Shown here: positions 1 to 12,499 of the stretch, one piece after another
How the letters are laid out: each line of letters begins with the position of its first letter
Position numbering within the stretch: the first letter of the stretch is position 1
The notes under the pieces: model-generated
The model's input: only the letters and a program-made list of their open reading frames with translations
The model's database searches: none
Told to the model about the DNA's origin: nothing
Assembly (NCBI GenBank): GCA_030549775.1
Contig: CM060174.1
Coordinates: forward strand, 16,727,193 to 16,791,192
Origin: Tamarix chinensis
Taxonomy: Eukaryota > Streptophyta > Magnoliopsida > Caryophyllales > Tamaricaceae
Length of the DNA: 64,000 nucleotides
Reading direction: 5' to 3'
Translations under genes and position numbers: made by a program

Positions 1-695
1 TAAGGGGTCTTAACAAGTAAAGTTAGCTTACTCCAACCTCATATTAAACAATTTTCTATTATCATTAATGAAATATTATTTCCCACTTTTATTCTTTTTT
101 TTTTCATTTTTCATTTTTCAACTTTTTTTCCAAATGATAAAGAAATGTAATAAAAATTCATTAATGATATAAAAAATAATAATAATAAACCAACATAACC
201 CACGACACTTAAAAATATTGACTCAAGTAAACATTGAAGATGATAAAGAAAAGGCACGATCAACACACATAAAGCATCAATGACTCATATATACATCATA
301 AATTTGAAACTACTCCCCCATGTTTATTGTCCCCAATTTGTTAACAAGGTATAAAAAAAAGGATGGTGGGTGACGGTAGCAGAGGTTTAGGAGGGTCATG
401 CTAGCGGGAGTCCATTTATTGTAACACTAAGAAGATCTATCCATACTAAGTGTCAATGGACACAAAAATTCTTAGCATTATTCTTCATGGTATAAAATCC
501 TGTCATTTGGGATTTGCCTACATCATTTACATCCATAAAAATGTACATAGGTCCATGATTTATTAAGAACAAAAAAATGAGCAAAAGGAAAATAATAATA
601 AAAATCTAACTAAATAAAATCATAAAGTTGGGTTATCTTCTAAGAAGAACTTATTTAAAGTCATTAGCTTGCCTCTGGCCTCACAAGGTAATAGT
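1..695 (-). repeat. Decayed retroelement flank with polypurine-like tract
   Basis: No intact gene is visible. Read on the minus strand, a purine tract (TGGGGGAG, at 313-320) lies after a G-rich stretch, which is how the polypurine tract before a plant gypsy 3' LTR often looks. The DNA continues on the far side of the solo LTR that starts at 696, so 1-695 and 4255-5006 were one locus before that insertion. The link to a gypsy element is inference from the gag-pol fragment at 4861-4980. Confidence 0.25.
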
Positions 696-1093
696 TGTAA
701 CACTCCCAAAAATCACAATTGAAAATTTTCATTTAAACAAAACCATATACTAAGACAGGGGTGCTACCAGCCTCACAGCCCGTCTTACACCAACTATAAG
801 GCTAGAAATTTCATGAGTTAAAAATTTTATTAGGACATAAAATCATAATAATTCATTTTTGAAAAGGGAAGTTAGAGTACACAATTAATGAGTCATTACA
901 AAAAAGAAAACTAATACAATATTAGAGCCCTCAAGGGGAAAGAACAATACAAGCAAGGATATAGGACAAAAACTAGAAAAGATGAATCCGGATTACACTC
1001 ACTCTTAAGACCTATACCAAGTCCAAAATATCACCATTCAGCCCCATCTGATGCCTTAAATGCATTATAAGCATCGAACACAACATCTCCTAC

Positions 1094-2754
1094 CTACATC
1101 AACTTAGAAGGGACCTCTACTTGTGAGAATGAGCAGCAGTTATGAAATAGATGATTAGTATGCTACATACTGAGTAAGGTAACCATAAAGCTACGGCCAT
1201 ACATGAAAGATAGATAACATAAGTAGTTAACCATGTAGATAAATCCATACATAAAAGACAGATAGTATAAGCAATGATTTAGTTTGATTAAACATATTGA
1301 TTAGATCTTTGGTCAATATTCCCATTTCACACCATTCTCATTATAAGTCCATGCGAGTACGGGAACCCCACTATCATAGCTTATGGATCATAAGAATCCA
1401 AGTTAGAATACTCCTAGCCAATATTATTTGCTAGTGGATTAGCCCCCAGGGTAAAGTGCTCTTAGCCACTACTATATCGATAGATCGGTCTGGCCACGAC
1501 TCTCATGGCATTCCACTATAAGTAATTAATATCTTTCCCATGTCTTATCATAAATTAAGGTTTGGTTTATTGAGCTCTAGATTAACCACTATTATAGTTG
1601 GTGGATCATAAACATCAAGGGCAACATGCATCGGACCACTATTATTTGTCGGTGGATTGGTCTCTAGGGCACCCTACACCTAGCCACTATTATACTGATG
1701 GATTAGTTTGGGTTTGGCTCCATAATCATCCACTTTAAATGGTTAGTGTCTTATTTAATAAATAATTTCACACTAGACATGTATGCCCCTTGGAATGCCC
1801 GCTTACACAACTCGTCTACTCCTATTCTCATGAAAGGCCCATCCCATATCTTAGGAATTCTACCCCTCCTAGTACATCCAGATGTCATTTCCCCCTTTTC
1901 CTTACTTACCATGAATACTCAACTCCTATGTGTGTGGGTCGAGACCCACTTTCCCATATCTCTAAGTTAACTCACCATCGCCCTCTAAGGTTTCCCCAGG
2001 AAACTCTAATTGAGCCTATATGGCCCTACCTCCCTCTATCACGCACAACCTATACTCCCTTTGCCCTCAACTCATCACCTCACTCAATCCACCTCCAAAC
2101 ATCCCACTTTACCTCCCATTTTGTATGCGTGGCCATAAAACCCTAGTTGACCACCTCAAACACTAGCACTTCTCTTTTTTCATTTGTTGTCCCTCCATCA
2201 CTCTCACTTACCATTCCCTCTTCCACATGACACCCATTCAACCTCCATGTGACATCCTTCCACTCTCACCTCATACTCCAATAGTTCTAATTATTTCTCC
2301 CTTCCACAATTTTCTCCACTTACGGTTTTCCTCCCAAACCCTACCCAGGTCTCCTATGCACCCTTATACCAAACCACATACTATTTTTCACTTATGGACT
2401 CCAATCACCCCAACAACTCTTCCCTCACCTTACTTAACCCTCAATTTAACTTTTCCCACGTAAAGATTATCCCCATGCAAAGAATATCCATTCCATGAAA
2501 TATTTAGCCCATCTTCTTAATTTGTTCATATTTTCTCTTAGGTGTCTACCTATAGATCATGAGAAACTTAGGCCACTCTTACTTACCTCTATTTAACTCA
2601 CTTCCTTTATACCCCTTCATCTTCTTACCATCACATCATATCATTTAAAGCCTCCTAGCATGCATGTAACAAAGGATCATATTACATAATCACCCCAAAG
2701 TACAAGACACATTATCTTATTACACATGCCATAAAGAGAACACATACAACTTAC
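1094..2754 (-). other. Candidate intron inside solo LTR
   Basis: On the minus strand there is a near-consensus 5' splice site, CTAAG/GTAAG (GT at 2754-2753), and a plausible 3' site, GATGTAG/G (AG at 1095-1094). The donor is repeated at the equivalent place in other LTR copies (22818, 42445, 50840, 63514). Splicing is inferred, not shown. Confidence 0.4.
1360..1715 (-). repeat. CCAC-N11-GTGG repeat array (decayed)
   Basis: Several diverged units of the form CCACTATTAT....GGTGGAT recur about every 70-90 bp, separated by short GC-containing spacers. They are equivalent to the clearer array at 52228-52862, read on the opposite strand. In this copy many stems are mismatched. Confidence 0.55.
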
Positions 2755-2928
2755 CTTAGCTCCACGCTTACCAAGTTGTGCTACAAGTACATAGTTCATA
2801 ACCATATAAGGTACATAAATATATCATCACACATAACATATAATAGACATAATCCAAAAATTTGGAATTAACCACATCCTTCCCTAAAATGACACCAGTG
2901 GTTTTGGGAAAGATGGGTCTTTTAGGGC

Positions 2929-2959
<31 letters not shown>
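2929..2959. repeat. (AG)n microsatellite
   Basis: Uninterrupted AG dinucleotide run inside the purine-rich part of the solo LTR. A second (AG)n run lies at 3631-3655. Confidence 0.95.
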
Positions 2960-2962
<3 letters not shown>

Positions 2963-4254
2963 TGGTTGTGGGGTGGTACACTTTCTAGGCTGAGAGGGTA
3001 ATAGTGGTGGTAGTGACACGGCAATGTGGTGGTGTAGGTGGTGGTGGTTGTGGTGGCTGAGGGTGGTGGAGAAGGAGGGAGGAGGAAGGAGAGGGATAAA
3101 GGGGAAATGAAGGGTTAAGGAAGGTAGGGAGGTTCTGCTAGGTTGATTGGGTGGCAGGGGAGGTGGTGATTGTGGCGAAGGAGGCAGCGCACGACAGTGA
3201 GAGGGGCATAGCTCTAGCCGCCTACTTTGCACGATTGTAGTGGGTTGTGTAGGGTGAGTTAAGGATGGTGAGTGGATTATTTTGGTGGAGGGTAATACTG
3301 GGAAGGCTGTGAGTGGTGTTTCGAGTGGTAGTTTTGCACAACGACGGTTGGGGTAGTGTTTGAAGTGGCAGCGGCAAAAATGGCTGAGTTTTTTTGGCTG
3401 AGAAAAGGAGGGGAAAATGGGATCAGTGTGAGGGTATTTGTAGGCTATGGGAGGGAGAAGAGGACAAGGGGAGAAGTGTGGCAAGGGCTCGCCGGCCGGC
3501 GGTGGCAGGCTGATACGAGGCTGTAAAGTTGTAGGGTGTAGGCAGCAGGTGGGGAAAAAGGAAGGGAAGAGGAGCATATGAGGGAGGCAGGTGAAGGGAG
3601 GTTTGGCTCAACTTGGAAAGGAAAGGGATGGAAGAGAGAGAGAGAGAGAGAGAGAGGAAGATAGTAGAGGTAGTATGGTGGCAAGGTAGGTCAGTAGGTG
3701 GCAGATTTGCAGGCCCGACCTACAATGCAAGGGAAGGAGAAGGGACAAAGAAGAAGAGGGGTTGGGCAAGCTGGGTAAGGGAAGAAAGGAAAAGAAGAGA
3801 GGCGATCTAGGCTGCAAAAGGAAGAGAAGAGTGGAGGGGGAAGTTGGTCCACATGGGTGAGGCCCAACCAAGGGAAGAAGAGGAGAAAAAGAAAAGGAGA
3901 AAGGAGAAAAAGAAAGAAGAAAATGGAAAAAGGAAGGAAAAGGAAAAATAGGGTAGTGGCGGTATCTAAGATATTTTGGTATATTTGAATATTTGAAAAA
4001 AAAATTAAAATTAGTAAAATAATAATTAAATTCCTTTCTATATTAATTTAGAAAATTTTGTGTAAATCTTCCTGAATTATGTTTTAATTAGCAAATTACC
4101 CTAATCTTCCCCAATTAAATTCTTTATTATTTCCTTCTTTTTTTGTCTTTATTAATCCCATTATTTTATTAAAATATTATATTTAATTAATCTCAAAAAT
4201 ATTCTTATTTTATTAAAATTTTATAAATTAGGATTTTTAGGGTATCATAATAGT

Positions 4255-5006
4255 GGTTGGAGGGGATACTTAAGCTTTGGAACAAGACTGTCATCATAAA
4301 ACCACACTCATTGGTTAATCACCTAACAGACCTTCAAACAAGAATGTTAAAAAATACATAATATATCCCATATAACACTCTTGCAAAAAAACATGCCTAT
4401 TATTCCAATATTTACTTATCTCTTACAAAACTTGAAATTTTTGTAGGCATGCAACCACAACTTTTCAAGTTCATAAAAAATTACATAGTCTATGACTAGT
4501 TGTTGTAATCTAAATTCTTTAAGTAATTTATCCATTTTATTTCCTCTTAGAATAACACCCACAATCATAAGATATGTATCATTAGGGCCATGAGAATTGT
4601 ACTTAAGGATTGAAGTGGGAGTCTGAAGTTGTACCCGATAAAATTCATATTCCTCAAATAGAAAGGTCTCAATATTATACTACAACTTCTCTCCTTTTCT
4701 AGGTTGAGGTGAAAACATTTTTTATCCATATGGTTTACTCAAATGATGTGTTAGAAGCTCTTCCATCATTGAGTGAGCTACCTCATCAATCCTAAAACAT
4801 GATTCTCAATAGGAGGATATTTACTAGAAATAGGTAAACAAAACTCCAACCATTGAGAAGTGATTATCCAACTTTTGTTATTGTAAACGTTTAGGAAATG
4901 GAATGCGGGGTTTGTAGGGTTTTACCTCAATATTATAGCTCTTAATGGGTGTGTATTCCATACTTAAATCCTCAAGATGTTGGGTTGTTACATTTGTTTG
5001 TTTATC
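4255..5006 (-). pseudogene. Ty3/gypsy gag-pol fragment
   Basis: At 4980-4861 on the minus strand one frame contains EVKPYKPRIPFPKRLQ, then a stop, then QKLDN. This resembles the proline-rich segment between gag and protease in plant gypsy polyproteins. The rest of the interval has only short frames that I cannot place. RT, RNase H and integrase are missing, so this is a heavily deleted relic that was later split by the solo LTR at 696-4249. Confidence 0.45.
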
Positions 5007-8000
5007 TGTAACACCCTAAAATTTTCTACTAAAAAATATCTTTTTTAAAAGTTAGATTACGGAAGCTGCTATAGTAAATTGAGGGGTACTACCGCTTCAA
5101 TTCATACCAGACAAGTTTCCTTCCTATTTTGTTACTAAGTGTTAAGGATAAAAAAATTATTTTACTTAATTTAAAACACAATTATAAATTAAAGTAGTCA
5201 AAGAGTAAAAAAAAACATTTCAAATAAAACCTACCATTAGTGGTTATAAGAATGTTAGTAAAAAGAAATATAAAAGGGAATATAAGGAAAATAGAAACTC
5301 TTAATTTTAAATCACTAGATAGAACCCTGGATAACCCTATACTCTTAACCCAAAAGGTAGCCTTGATTAGACCATGGGAGCTAACCTGCAAAGGCTACTA
5401 CCTATTAAATAAGTAGGGGTCCAAGAAAGGAACCCTTCGATACAATAGTACTGAGTTACCCATTATATAAAACTAATATAAAAGGCCTACATGGAACACA
5501 TAAAATGCATAACAACAATACAAGAACATTTAATTATGAATATATTAATTGAAATGCCATAATTATTGTTATATCCACATAACATCAAGACATATACTAT
5601 CAATGCTCATTCATCGAGAAATAACCAAAACTTACTAATGGGGCATCCATGGGATGCTCTTTGTAATATAATTAGAAAGCCACATCCTTCTCAAGTTTTA
5701 ACCATAGTCATAATTCTCAAAATCAAACCCACAACTTCCTAATACATAGGTAGGCCCATCAACATAACTAATACACATACTTCATCATAGGTAGACACAA
5801 AGGTTGCTATAAAATAACAAGTAGGCATAAAGGCTACTATCAAACCACAGGTAGGTGCAAAGGCTACTACCAAACCCTAGATAAGCACAAAGATTATTAC
5901 CAAACAGCAAGTAGGCCTAAAGGCTGCTACCAAATTAAACCAATAATCATTTCCATTCAAATATCAAACATTGCTATTTTTATTTACTCAAAGGGAGATT
6001 AGACTAACCTAGAGACATAAAAAAACCCTAGTCACACTATACAATACTCTACTTATAAGGATATCTAATTCATAAGTATGCATACCCCTTACCTAGTTTG
6101 GTAGAGCTAAATAGAGTAAGATATAGAACTTGGCAAAGGCACTAAGCCACATCAACAAAATCCATAAACAATCATGGGTTAAACCACGTCATTAGGGTAG
6201 TGACCCTTAAAGCGCCACCATTCCTAATCTTGAGATCTTTTACTTTTAGTATTAGCATTTTATAAGGGTGATTATGAAACACACATATTAATCAAATATA
6301 TCCAATTCTTCATACATAACCATTTTTATTAATGTCCAAACATTATGAGATGGCTAAAATCAAGATCATTAATAATATCAACATTCAAAGTTTACTAAAG
6401 CCATCTTAGGCTCGATTACTCACACTAAGGCACTTTTGGTCAAAAGTACCATGAATACCCCTAAGACTAAAGTTAACACTTTACCATCCATTCCTATTAC
6501 AAATTCTATTTTATTTTATCAACTTGTGATTAAAAGAATAACACACCATAATTAAATTATTTATCATGTAATTAAGTTACCCAACATACAAAATGATAAA
6601 TTTTTTTCCTTACATACCACTCTGCATGTAAAACCCTAACATGTGCTTCTAGAACATCAAAACACATATTCTCATGCTTAACAACAAATAATGCACATCC
6701 TACCTGTTTATGAGAATAATCATCATAGCATACAGTAAATTACAAAAATACCCCTATACTATACAGTAATAATAACCATACAGCATAGGTATATCTAAGA
6801 CAACAAAACCCCTAGTCTTGCGCTTAAAGATAAGTAACACATATCAGACATATACTTATCAGAATAATCATCATGCTACAAATTAAAATTACAATAATAC
6901 CCCCTAGACCATATAATATTCATAATCTTGCTAAAATATATGTTTATAAGACAACAAACCCCTATTCTCCTACTTAACAACAATTGATACCTATCATGCA
7001 TATTTATTAGAATAATCATCATAGTATATTTAAAATTACCAAAATACCACTTGACTTTATAATATTGATAATCATGTTGACTTATATGTTTTTAAGATCG
7101 TAAACCTTTATTCTCTTACTTGACATCATATAATACCTATCATACATGTTTGTTAGAATAATAGTCATAGTACATTTAAAATTACTAGAATACCCCTTGA
7201 CCATATAGTGTTGATATTCATGTTGAAACATGTGCTTCTAATACAACAAACCTTTATTCTCATACTTAACATCAAATAATACTATCCATGTATGTCTTTT
7301 AGAATAATTATCATAGTACATTAAAAATTACCAAAATACCCCTACACCATATAATATTGATAACCATGCTGACACATGTATTTCAATGACTACAAACCTC
7401 TACTCTCATACTTAATATCAAATAATACATATCATACATATTTATTAGAGCAATCATCATAGTAAATTTAAAATTACCAAAATACCCCTAGACTATATAA
7501 TAATGATAATCATACTGACACATGTATTTTTAAGACTGCAAATCCCTACTCTTATACTTAACATCAAATAATACTTATTATGCATGTTTATTAGAGTAAT
7601 CATCATAAGCCACTCAAAATTATCAGAACACCCCTAGACCATATAATATTAAAATTCATGTTGAAATATGCATTTCTAAGACAATAAATCCCTATCTCTA
7701 TTCTTAGCAATATTTATGACACATTAGGCCTCTTGGTTAGGGTTAAATATTGTGATATGAACCAAATTACCCCTAGGGCACATGGTACTAATAATTTTTC
7801 AACAATTGTGTCTAAACATACTTAACATTTTTACATCTACATATCATACAAAATCACTTTCCAACGTTAGATCCATTTAATCACACTTTCACACACATGA
7901 CATTTTATACAAGATAACATTCCTTCCTTTTCGATGTTCCAAGATAACATTAATAATCAAATAATTATTTGTAACAAGTCATGTCTAACACAAATTACAT

Positions 8001-9150
8001 AAAAACTTTAATATGCTATGATATGATGCCCAAATATTTTAGTGGAGTATAAATGTTATCATATTTTTAGCAAAAGCAAACATTATATGTAACTGTCTAA
8101 AAATGATTAGGATCCATTATTAAAATTGTTCATAAAAATAATATCACCAATACCATATTAATATAAGATCAATGAAACAATATGTTTTATTAAATTTTTT
8201 TATAAAATAAAAATTTATCAAAATACCCTTCTATATTAAAAACTACCAAAATTAATTTTAAAAACCAAAACATAACTCACACTTCATGTATAGCGTGAGT
8301 CATGCACACAAGGGAGGGGGAAACAGGCTCTATATAAGTGGTTGGAGGTGTTGTTTTGGGGGGGTGTTACTTATTTATTTGTTGGGTGTAAGAGGTGGGG
8401 CTGGAGATGGTAGTGGTTGGAAGGTGTGGTGTAAGTAGGTTAAAGGCAGCAATGGCGGTGGTGCAAGCTATAGGAAGGGGCGATGTAGAGGAGGGAAATG
8501 AGAAGAAGGAAAGGAGGAGAAGAAGAAACAGGGAAGGTTGTGCTAGGGTGGCTATAGGGTGATGGTGCAAGAGTGGGTGATGATTTTTAAGGTAGGTAGG
8601 TTGGGTTGAGCTGCATGGTGGAGGAAATGGAGGGCGATGATGTAGCTTATTGGAGTTGGTGGAGACAAAGTGATGTGTAAAGGGGAGGATCTGGATGTAA
8701 GGATACAGAGAGGTGGCTAGTGGTATTGGTTTGGGCCATACAAGGGGTTTTAAGATTGAGGAGTTGGCTGCTTCAAGAGGAGGAGGTGGTAATGACAAAA
8801 ACTTCCATTACTCTGGATGTGGCTGTAGAGGTTGTTGATGGTGGGAAGGGAAAGGATTGGCAATAAGTGTCATAGGGGAGGAAAATAGGAAAAAGGGGTA
8901 TTAGAGGAGGAGGAAGAAGGGGGAAGGAAGGAAAGGGTGGTGTCTAATGATGAAGGCTAGGTTGTGGTAAGGGTGATGGGTGTTGCTGTAGGTGGTGGTG
9001 AGGGTGATGTGTGTTGCTATAGTTGGTGGTGAGGAAAAATAGGGATCAGGGAAGAAGAATAAAGAAGGAAATAAAGGTTAGGGAGAGAAGCAGTGCATGA
9101 GGGAGAAGAGAAAATTAGAAGAAGAAGTAGAAGGAGGAGGAGGAGGACTA
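5007..9150 (-). mobile_element. Giant LTR copy, group II, truncated
   Basis: Starts TGTAACACCC and matches the terminal region of the copies at 60129 and 53524 (reverse strand), including the shared stretch with GGAACCCTTC and TACTGAGTTACCC near 5430-5460. A 3' splice-like TTTGCAG/GTTAG lies on the minus strand (AG at 387-386 of the 5 kb block, 5387-5386). It carries a 147-bp array (6640-7720) and a purine-rich block at about 8290-9150 that is a CT-rich leader in the minus sense. The outer end is not recognisable; the copy seems cut near 9150. Confidence 0.65.
6640..7720. repeat. Tandem repeat of about 147 bp, seven units
   Basis: The word AATAATCATCAT, or a close variant, recurs at 6715, 6863, 7011, 7157, 7303, 7449 and 7595, giving spacings of 148, 148, 146, 146, 146 and 146 bp. 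Each unit also has a TACCAAAATACCCCTAGACC-like part and an ACATCAAATAATAC-like part. Units are diverged by substitutions but keep their length. Confidence 0.9.
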
Positions 9151-9519
9151 GTTAACATAAAGGCCCAAAATAAGAAAAATAATTAACAAACAAACTAGAT
9201 GGCATAAAGTCGAACAAGTTGATCAGTAACTGGGACCATATGAATGGTCTAATCATACTAAACCTAAACCAAAAATAACTATAGTGGACTAGTTAACTAG
9301 TTGGTCTTATTGATTCATTGTTCATAGGAAACTAGACGCTAGGTTTTATCCAATTGGTCAATGGGTTTATGTAGACACCAGACCACATTGGTCACAAGGT
9401 CACCAATTAATGGGTGTGGTAAATCGATTAATTGTTCATAGATTCAATTGGATAATTGAACCAATCAACAAATCTCACAATCAGCCAATCACAATTTTCT
9501 AAATTATCTTACTACTCCA
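9151..9519. other. Unassigned spacer with short repeats
   Basis: No gene is visible. The stretch is rich in related short words (ACTAGTTAACTAG, CCAATTGGTCAAT, ATTGGATAATTG), some nearly palindromic. It lies between the truncated giant LTR and the dead gypsy element. Confidence 0.4.
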
Positions 9520-10101
9520 AAAATTAATGAAATTACAAGCTTTTGCTTATTTAAATACTGTGTGAGTTCTTCTCAATTGTAACCAATTCTGTGTGAGTGA
9601 TTATTATTGAAATCCTTAATACCTTTGTCTATGTGGATTAGAGATTATGTTCCATCCTTCAAACCCTCCACAAAACCCATGCCATTAAAACCCTAATGAC
9701 CATATACAATTGCCATCAACATCATCTTCAACACTTATCTTTAACCTAGTTTCCTTATTTGATTTTAATTTCCAAACTTAAGATGATAATATTATTTTTA
9801 TTATCATAAGATCATCCTTAACATCTTAAATTCATAATATAGTCATCAAATCACCATTAATCCATTCTTTCATCATCATAATATTCATATCATTAATAAA
9901 CCCTATTCATAAACCCTAACCCTAGCCTATGAACCAAACTGTCCCAAAACTTTCACCATTCGAGCATCATCATCATTAATTCTATCTTTTTGAATCATCA
10001 TCATTATCTCTTAGTCACTTTATAACCATCATAACGCTTTCACTACCCTAAATGGACCACAATACCACCCAAATCATAAATACATATTCTTACACACATC
10101 A
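9520..10101 (+). mobile_element. 5' LTR fragment of gypsy element A
   Basis: From about 9520 the sequence is a direct repeat of 14160-14744: both contain TGTGTGAGTTCTTCTCAATT and the same order of short motifs, ending in ACACATCA. Upstream of 9520 the similarity stops, so this LTR has lost its 5' part. It is followed at once by a primer-binding site. Confidence 0.75.
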
Positions 10102-10105
10102 ATTT

Positions 10106-10117
10106 TGGTATCAAAGC
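10106..10117 (+). other. Primer-binding site, tRNA-Met type
   Basis: TGGTATCAAAGC, four bases after the LTR end, differs at one position from the TGGTATCAGAGC used by many plant LTR elements that prime with initiator tRNA-Met. Confidence 0.7.
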
Positions 10118-10289
10118 TTAGGTTTTCGTGTAGTGTGATACAAAGGATTAATATCCAATCATCCCTCCAATATTCTTTCTAAATTGAGTTCCTACATAAA
10201 TATTAGTGTAAGAAATTATCAAGGTGGTGCCAAGATTTGAATTTTGATTAACTTGAGGAGGTATTTTTTTAACCACAAGTAAGAAAGAC

Positions 10290-11432
10290 ATGGCGGGCCA
10301 AGAAGAAGACTTGAGGGACATTCTCAAGTTATTAGTGGAGGAGATCAAGGAATTTAATTTGCATATAGGTAGGATGGAAGCTTCACAAGCCAAGGATCAT
10401 ATGCCTAACATCAATTCCAAATATATCAAGTATAAGAAAATCATAGAAGGGAAGCACATAACCAAATGACAGAAGGAGGAGAAGAAAGTGTAGGGAACTA
10501 TGAACGATCTCATGACACTTCAAGGAAATCATATAAAGATGTGGAGAAGGGGATTCGATTTGACCTACCCAATTTTGAAGGTAATATTGATCCAAAATCC
10601 TTCCTTGAATGGTTGCAAATTGTTAAACTATTTTTTTAATATAAGGATCTTGATGATGAGAAGAGATGTCTAATTTCCATATTAAAATTTAAGAGTTTTT
10701 CTAGAGCATGATATGATAATTTGAAGAGAGAATGAAAGAGAAAGGAAAAAAAAGCATCATTGGAGAAATTGAAAAAACACTTGAAAAGAAAACTTGTGCT
10801 TGGAGAATATGAGCAAAAGAATTTCATTAAAATAACTACTTTGAAGCAAGGGTTGCTTAGAGTGGAGGAGTACATTAGAGAGTTTGAAAGATTAGCTATA
10901 ATTTGTGATTTTCAAGAAAGGGAAGTGCAAAGATATTCTAGATTTATTAGAGGTCTAAATATGAATATTAAAGAGAAGGTAGAGGTGTACCCATATAAGT
11001 TATTTGAAGACTTGGAAAAATTAGCAATCAAACTTGATAAGAAATTGAAGAGAATCAAGCCACCAAACAAAGTAACCAATGCACCTTATGGTTGGAACTA
11101 TAAAGGGGCATAGAATCCATCATCCTCTCAAGCTAAAATTCAAGAAAACAATATAATTTTCAATTATGAAGAAAAGGTAAGGACAAGATGTTTGATAAGG
11201 TGAATAAGCAATGCTTCAAGTGTATAGGCTATGGTCATTTTGCTCGGGATTGTTCAAATCAAAGGTTAATAACTTTGATGGAGATACCGAGTATGGAATC
11301 TTGTGATGAGGAAGATGCAGAACTTAATGAAGACCTTGAAGAGGGTCGTGAAGATCAAGAAGATGTTTCAGAAGATGGTCATGTAGATTGCTATGTGTTG
11401 CAACGAATGCTTCAAGTACAACAACAACCTTA
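10290..11432 (+). pseudogene. Gag of gypsy element A (broken)
   Basis: Capsid/nucleocapsid polyprotein remnant. It begins at an ATG (MAGQEEDLRDILKLL) and breaks into several frames. The retrotransposon gag domain is recognisable: PNFEGN near 10570, EWLQIVKLFF near 10605, then VEEYIREFERLAIICDFQE at about 10863-10920. A complete zinc knuckle, CFKCIGYGHFARDC, lies at 11212-11253 with C-x2-C-x4-H-x4-C spacing, followed by an acidic tail. In-frame stops occur near 10467, 10637 and 11111. It cannot make a full Gag. Confidence 0.85.
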
Positions 11433-11454
11433 ACCTACTCAAAGTGAGAAGATC

Positions 11455-11835
11455 TTTAAATCCAAGTGTAGAGTTGAAGGAAAAGTGTGTGAAGTCATCA
11501 TCTATAGTGGCTCTTATACTAATGCTTCTAGCGAAAGTATGGTGATCAAGCTCGAATTGAAGACTATGGATAATCCAAAGCCATATTCACTTCAATGGCT
11601 CAACAAGAACAAGGTTTAAGGGTAACTGAACAAGCTCTTATCTCTTTAAAAATTAGCAATTATTTTGATTATGTTTTATGTAATATTCTATCTATGGATG
11701 CTTGTCATATTTTATTATGGAGGTCTTGGTAATTTGATAGACAAGTTACACATAATGGAGTCCTTAATGAATATGTTGTGAGAAAAGGCAGAAAGAAGTT
11801 TAGACACAAGCCTAATATATATGGGGAGAGTTAGG
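11455..11835 (+). pseudogene. Aspartic protease of element A (dead)
   Basis: Retropepsin-like region after the zinc knuckle. The active-site triplet appears as IIYSGSYTNAS: the catalytic Asp is replaced by Tyr (codon TAT, 11503-11505). Downstream, SMDACHILL and a VTHNGVLNEY-like stretch match the part between protease and RT in plant gypsy elements. Stops at about 11618 and 11730 break the frame. Confidence 0.75.
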
Positions 11836-12059
11836 ATCTAAGGAGTGAAAGGCAGGAAGAGGTAGAGGGTAGAAAGCTAAAAATAGGAGAAAAAAAGATT
11901 TGAGGGTGAATGGGAGGAAGAAAAAAGAAAGAAGATGTTGAAGGTAAGGTAGGAAGAAAGAAGAGAAGCATGGAGGTTTTGATCCTCAAGGAATTAGAGA
12001 TGATTGAAGCTATAAAGAGTTTGAAAGTGTGTTATACCTTGGTGGTAAAAGAAATTCAA

Positions 12060-12495
12060 CAAGGGGAGCATGCTAACATGGATCCAAAATTGCAACAAGT
12101 GTTAAGAGAGTATGTAGATGTTTTCCCAAATGAGTTAATGACTGGATTACCTCCTTTGATAGGTATTGAGTATGCTATTTATTTTATGCTAGGAGTTCCA
12201 TTTCCAAATAAGCTAGCTTATCGATGTAATATAGAGGATTCCAATTAGTTGCAAAGACAGCTGCAATAATTGTTGGATAAAGGCTATATTCATGAGAGTA
12301 TGCGTCCACATAGTGTACCCGCTTTATTGGTACCTAAGATAGATGGCAAGGATAATGTTGTTGTAGATGTATTGTCTAGAAGGACTATGATACTTACAAT
12401 GATAGATGCAAAGCTTTTTGGGTTTGAGATGTTGAAAAGTCAATATGCCATTGATGATGATCTTTCTTTCATTTTTGAAGATTGCAAGAAATAAG
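12060..12495 (+). pseudogene. RT joined to end of RNase H by deletion (element A)
   Basis: The frame starts with the pre-RT segment (LREYVDVFPNELMTGLPP) and the first RT block (KGYIHESMRPHSVPALLVPK, to about 12340). It then jumps straight to the RNase H C-terminus (DNVVVDVLSRR, about 12351-12383). The YxDD palm, thumb, connection and RNase H catalytic residues are all missing. In element B of this window the same two landmarks are 985 bp apart (38897 and 39882). GGCAAG at the junction (12345-12350) fits a microhomology deletion. A non-functional relic. Confidence 0.85.
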
Positions 12496-12499
12496 GAAG

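Larger units (their letters stand above)
696..4249 (-). mobile_element. Solo LTR, giant-LTR group I
   Basis: The element starts TGTAACACTCCC and ends AGGGTATCATA (decayed from the TATTACA end of its relatives). It is flanked by a perfect 5-bp target-site duplication, ATAGT (691-695 and 4250-4254). It matches the two LTRs of the element at 40251-58232 along its length. Its sense strand is minus: the purine-rich block at about 2900-3960 is a CT-rich leader in that direction, and a decayed TATA region lies near 3432-3448. No gag-pol lies between the duplications, so it is a solo LTR left by LTR-LTR recombination. Proline-rich reading frames at 2768-3871 are products of the low-complexity leader. 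Confidence 0.85.

Noticed and set aside
2768..3871. Pro/Ser/Leu-rich frames up to 269 residues
   Set aside because: They are translations of the purine-rich LTR block and (AG)n runs; the sister LTRs break them.
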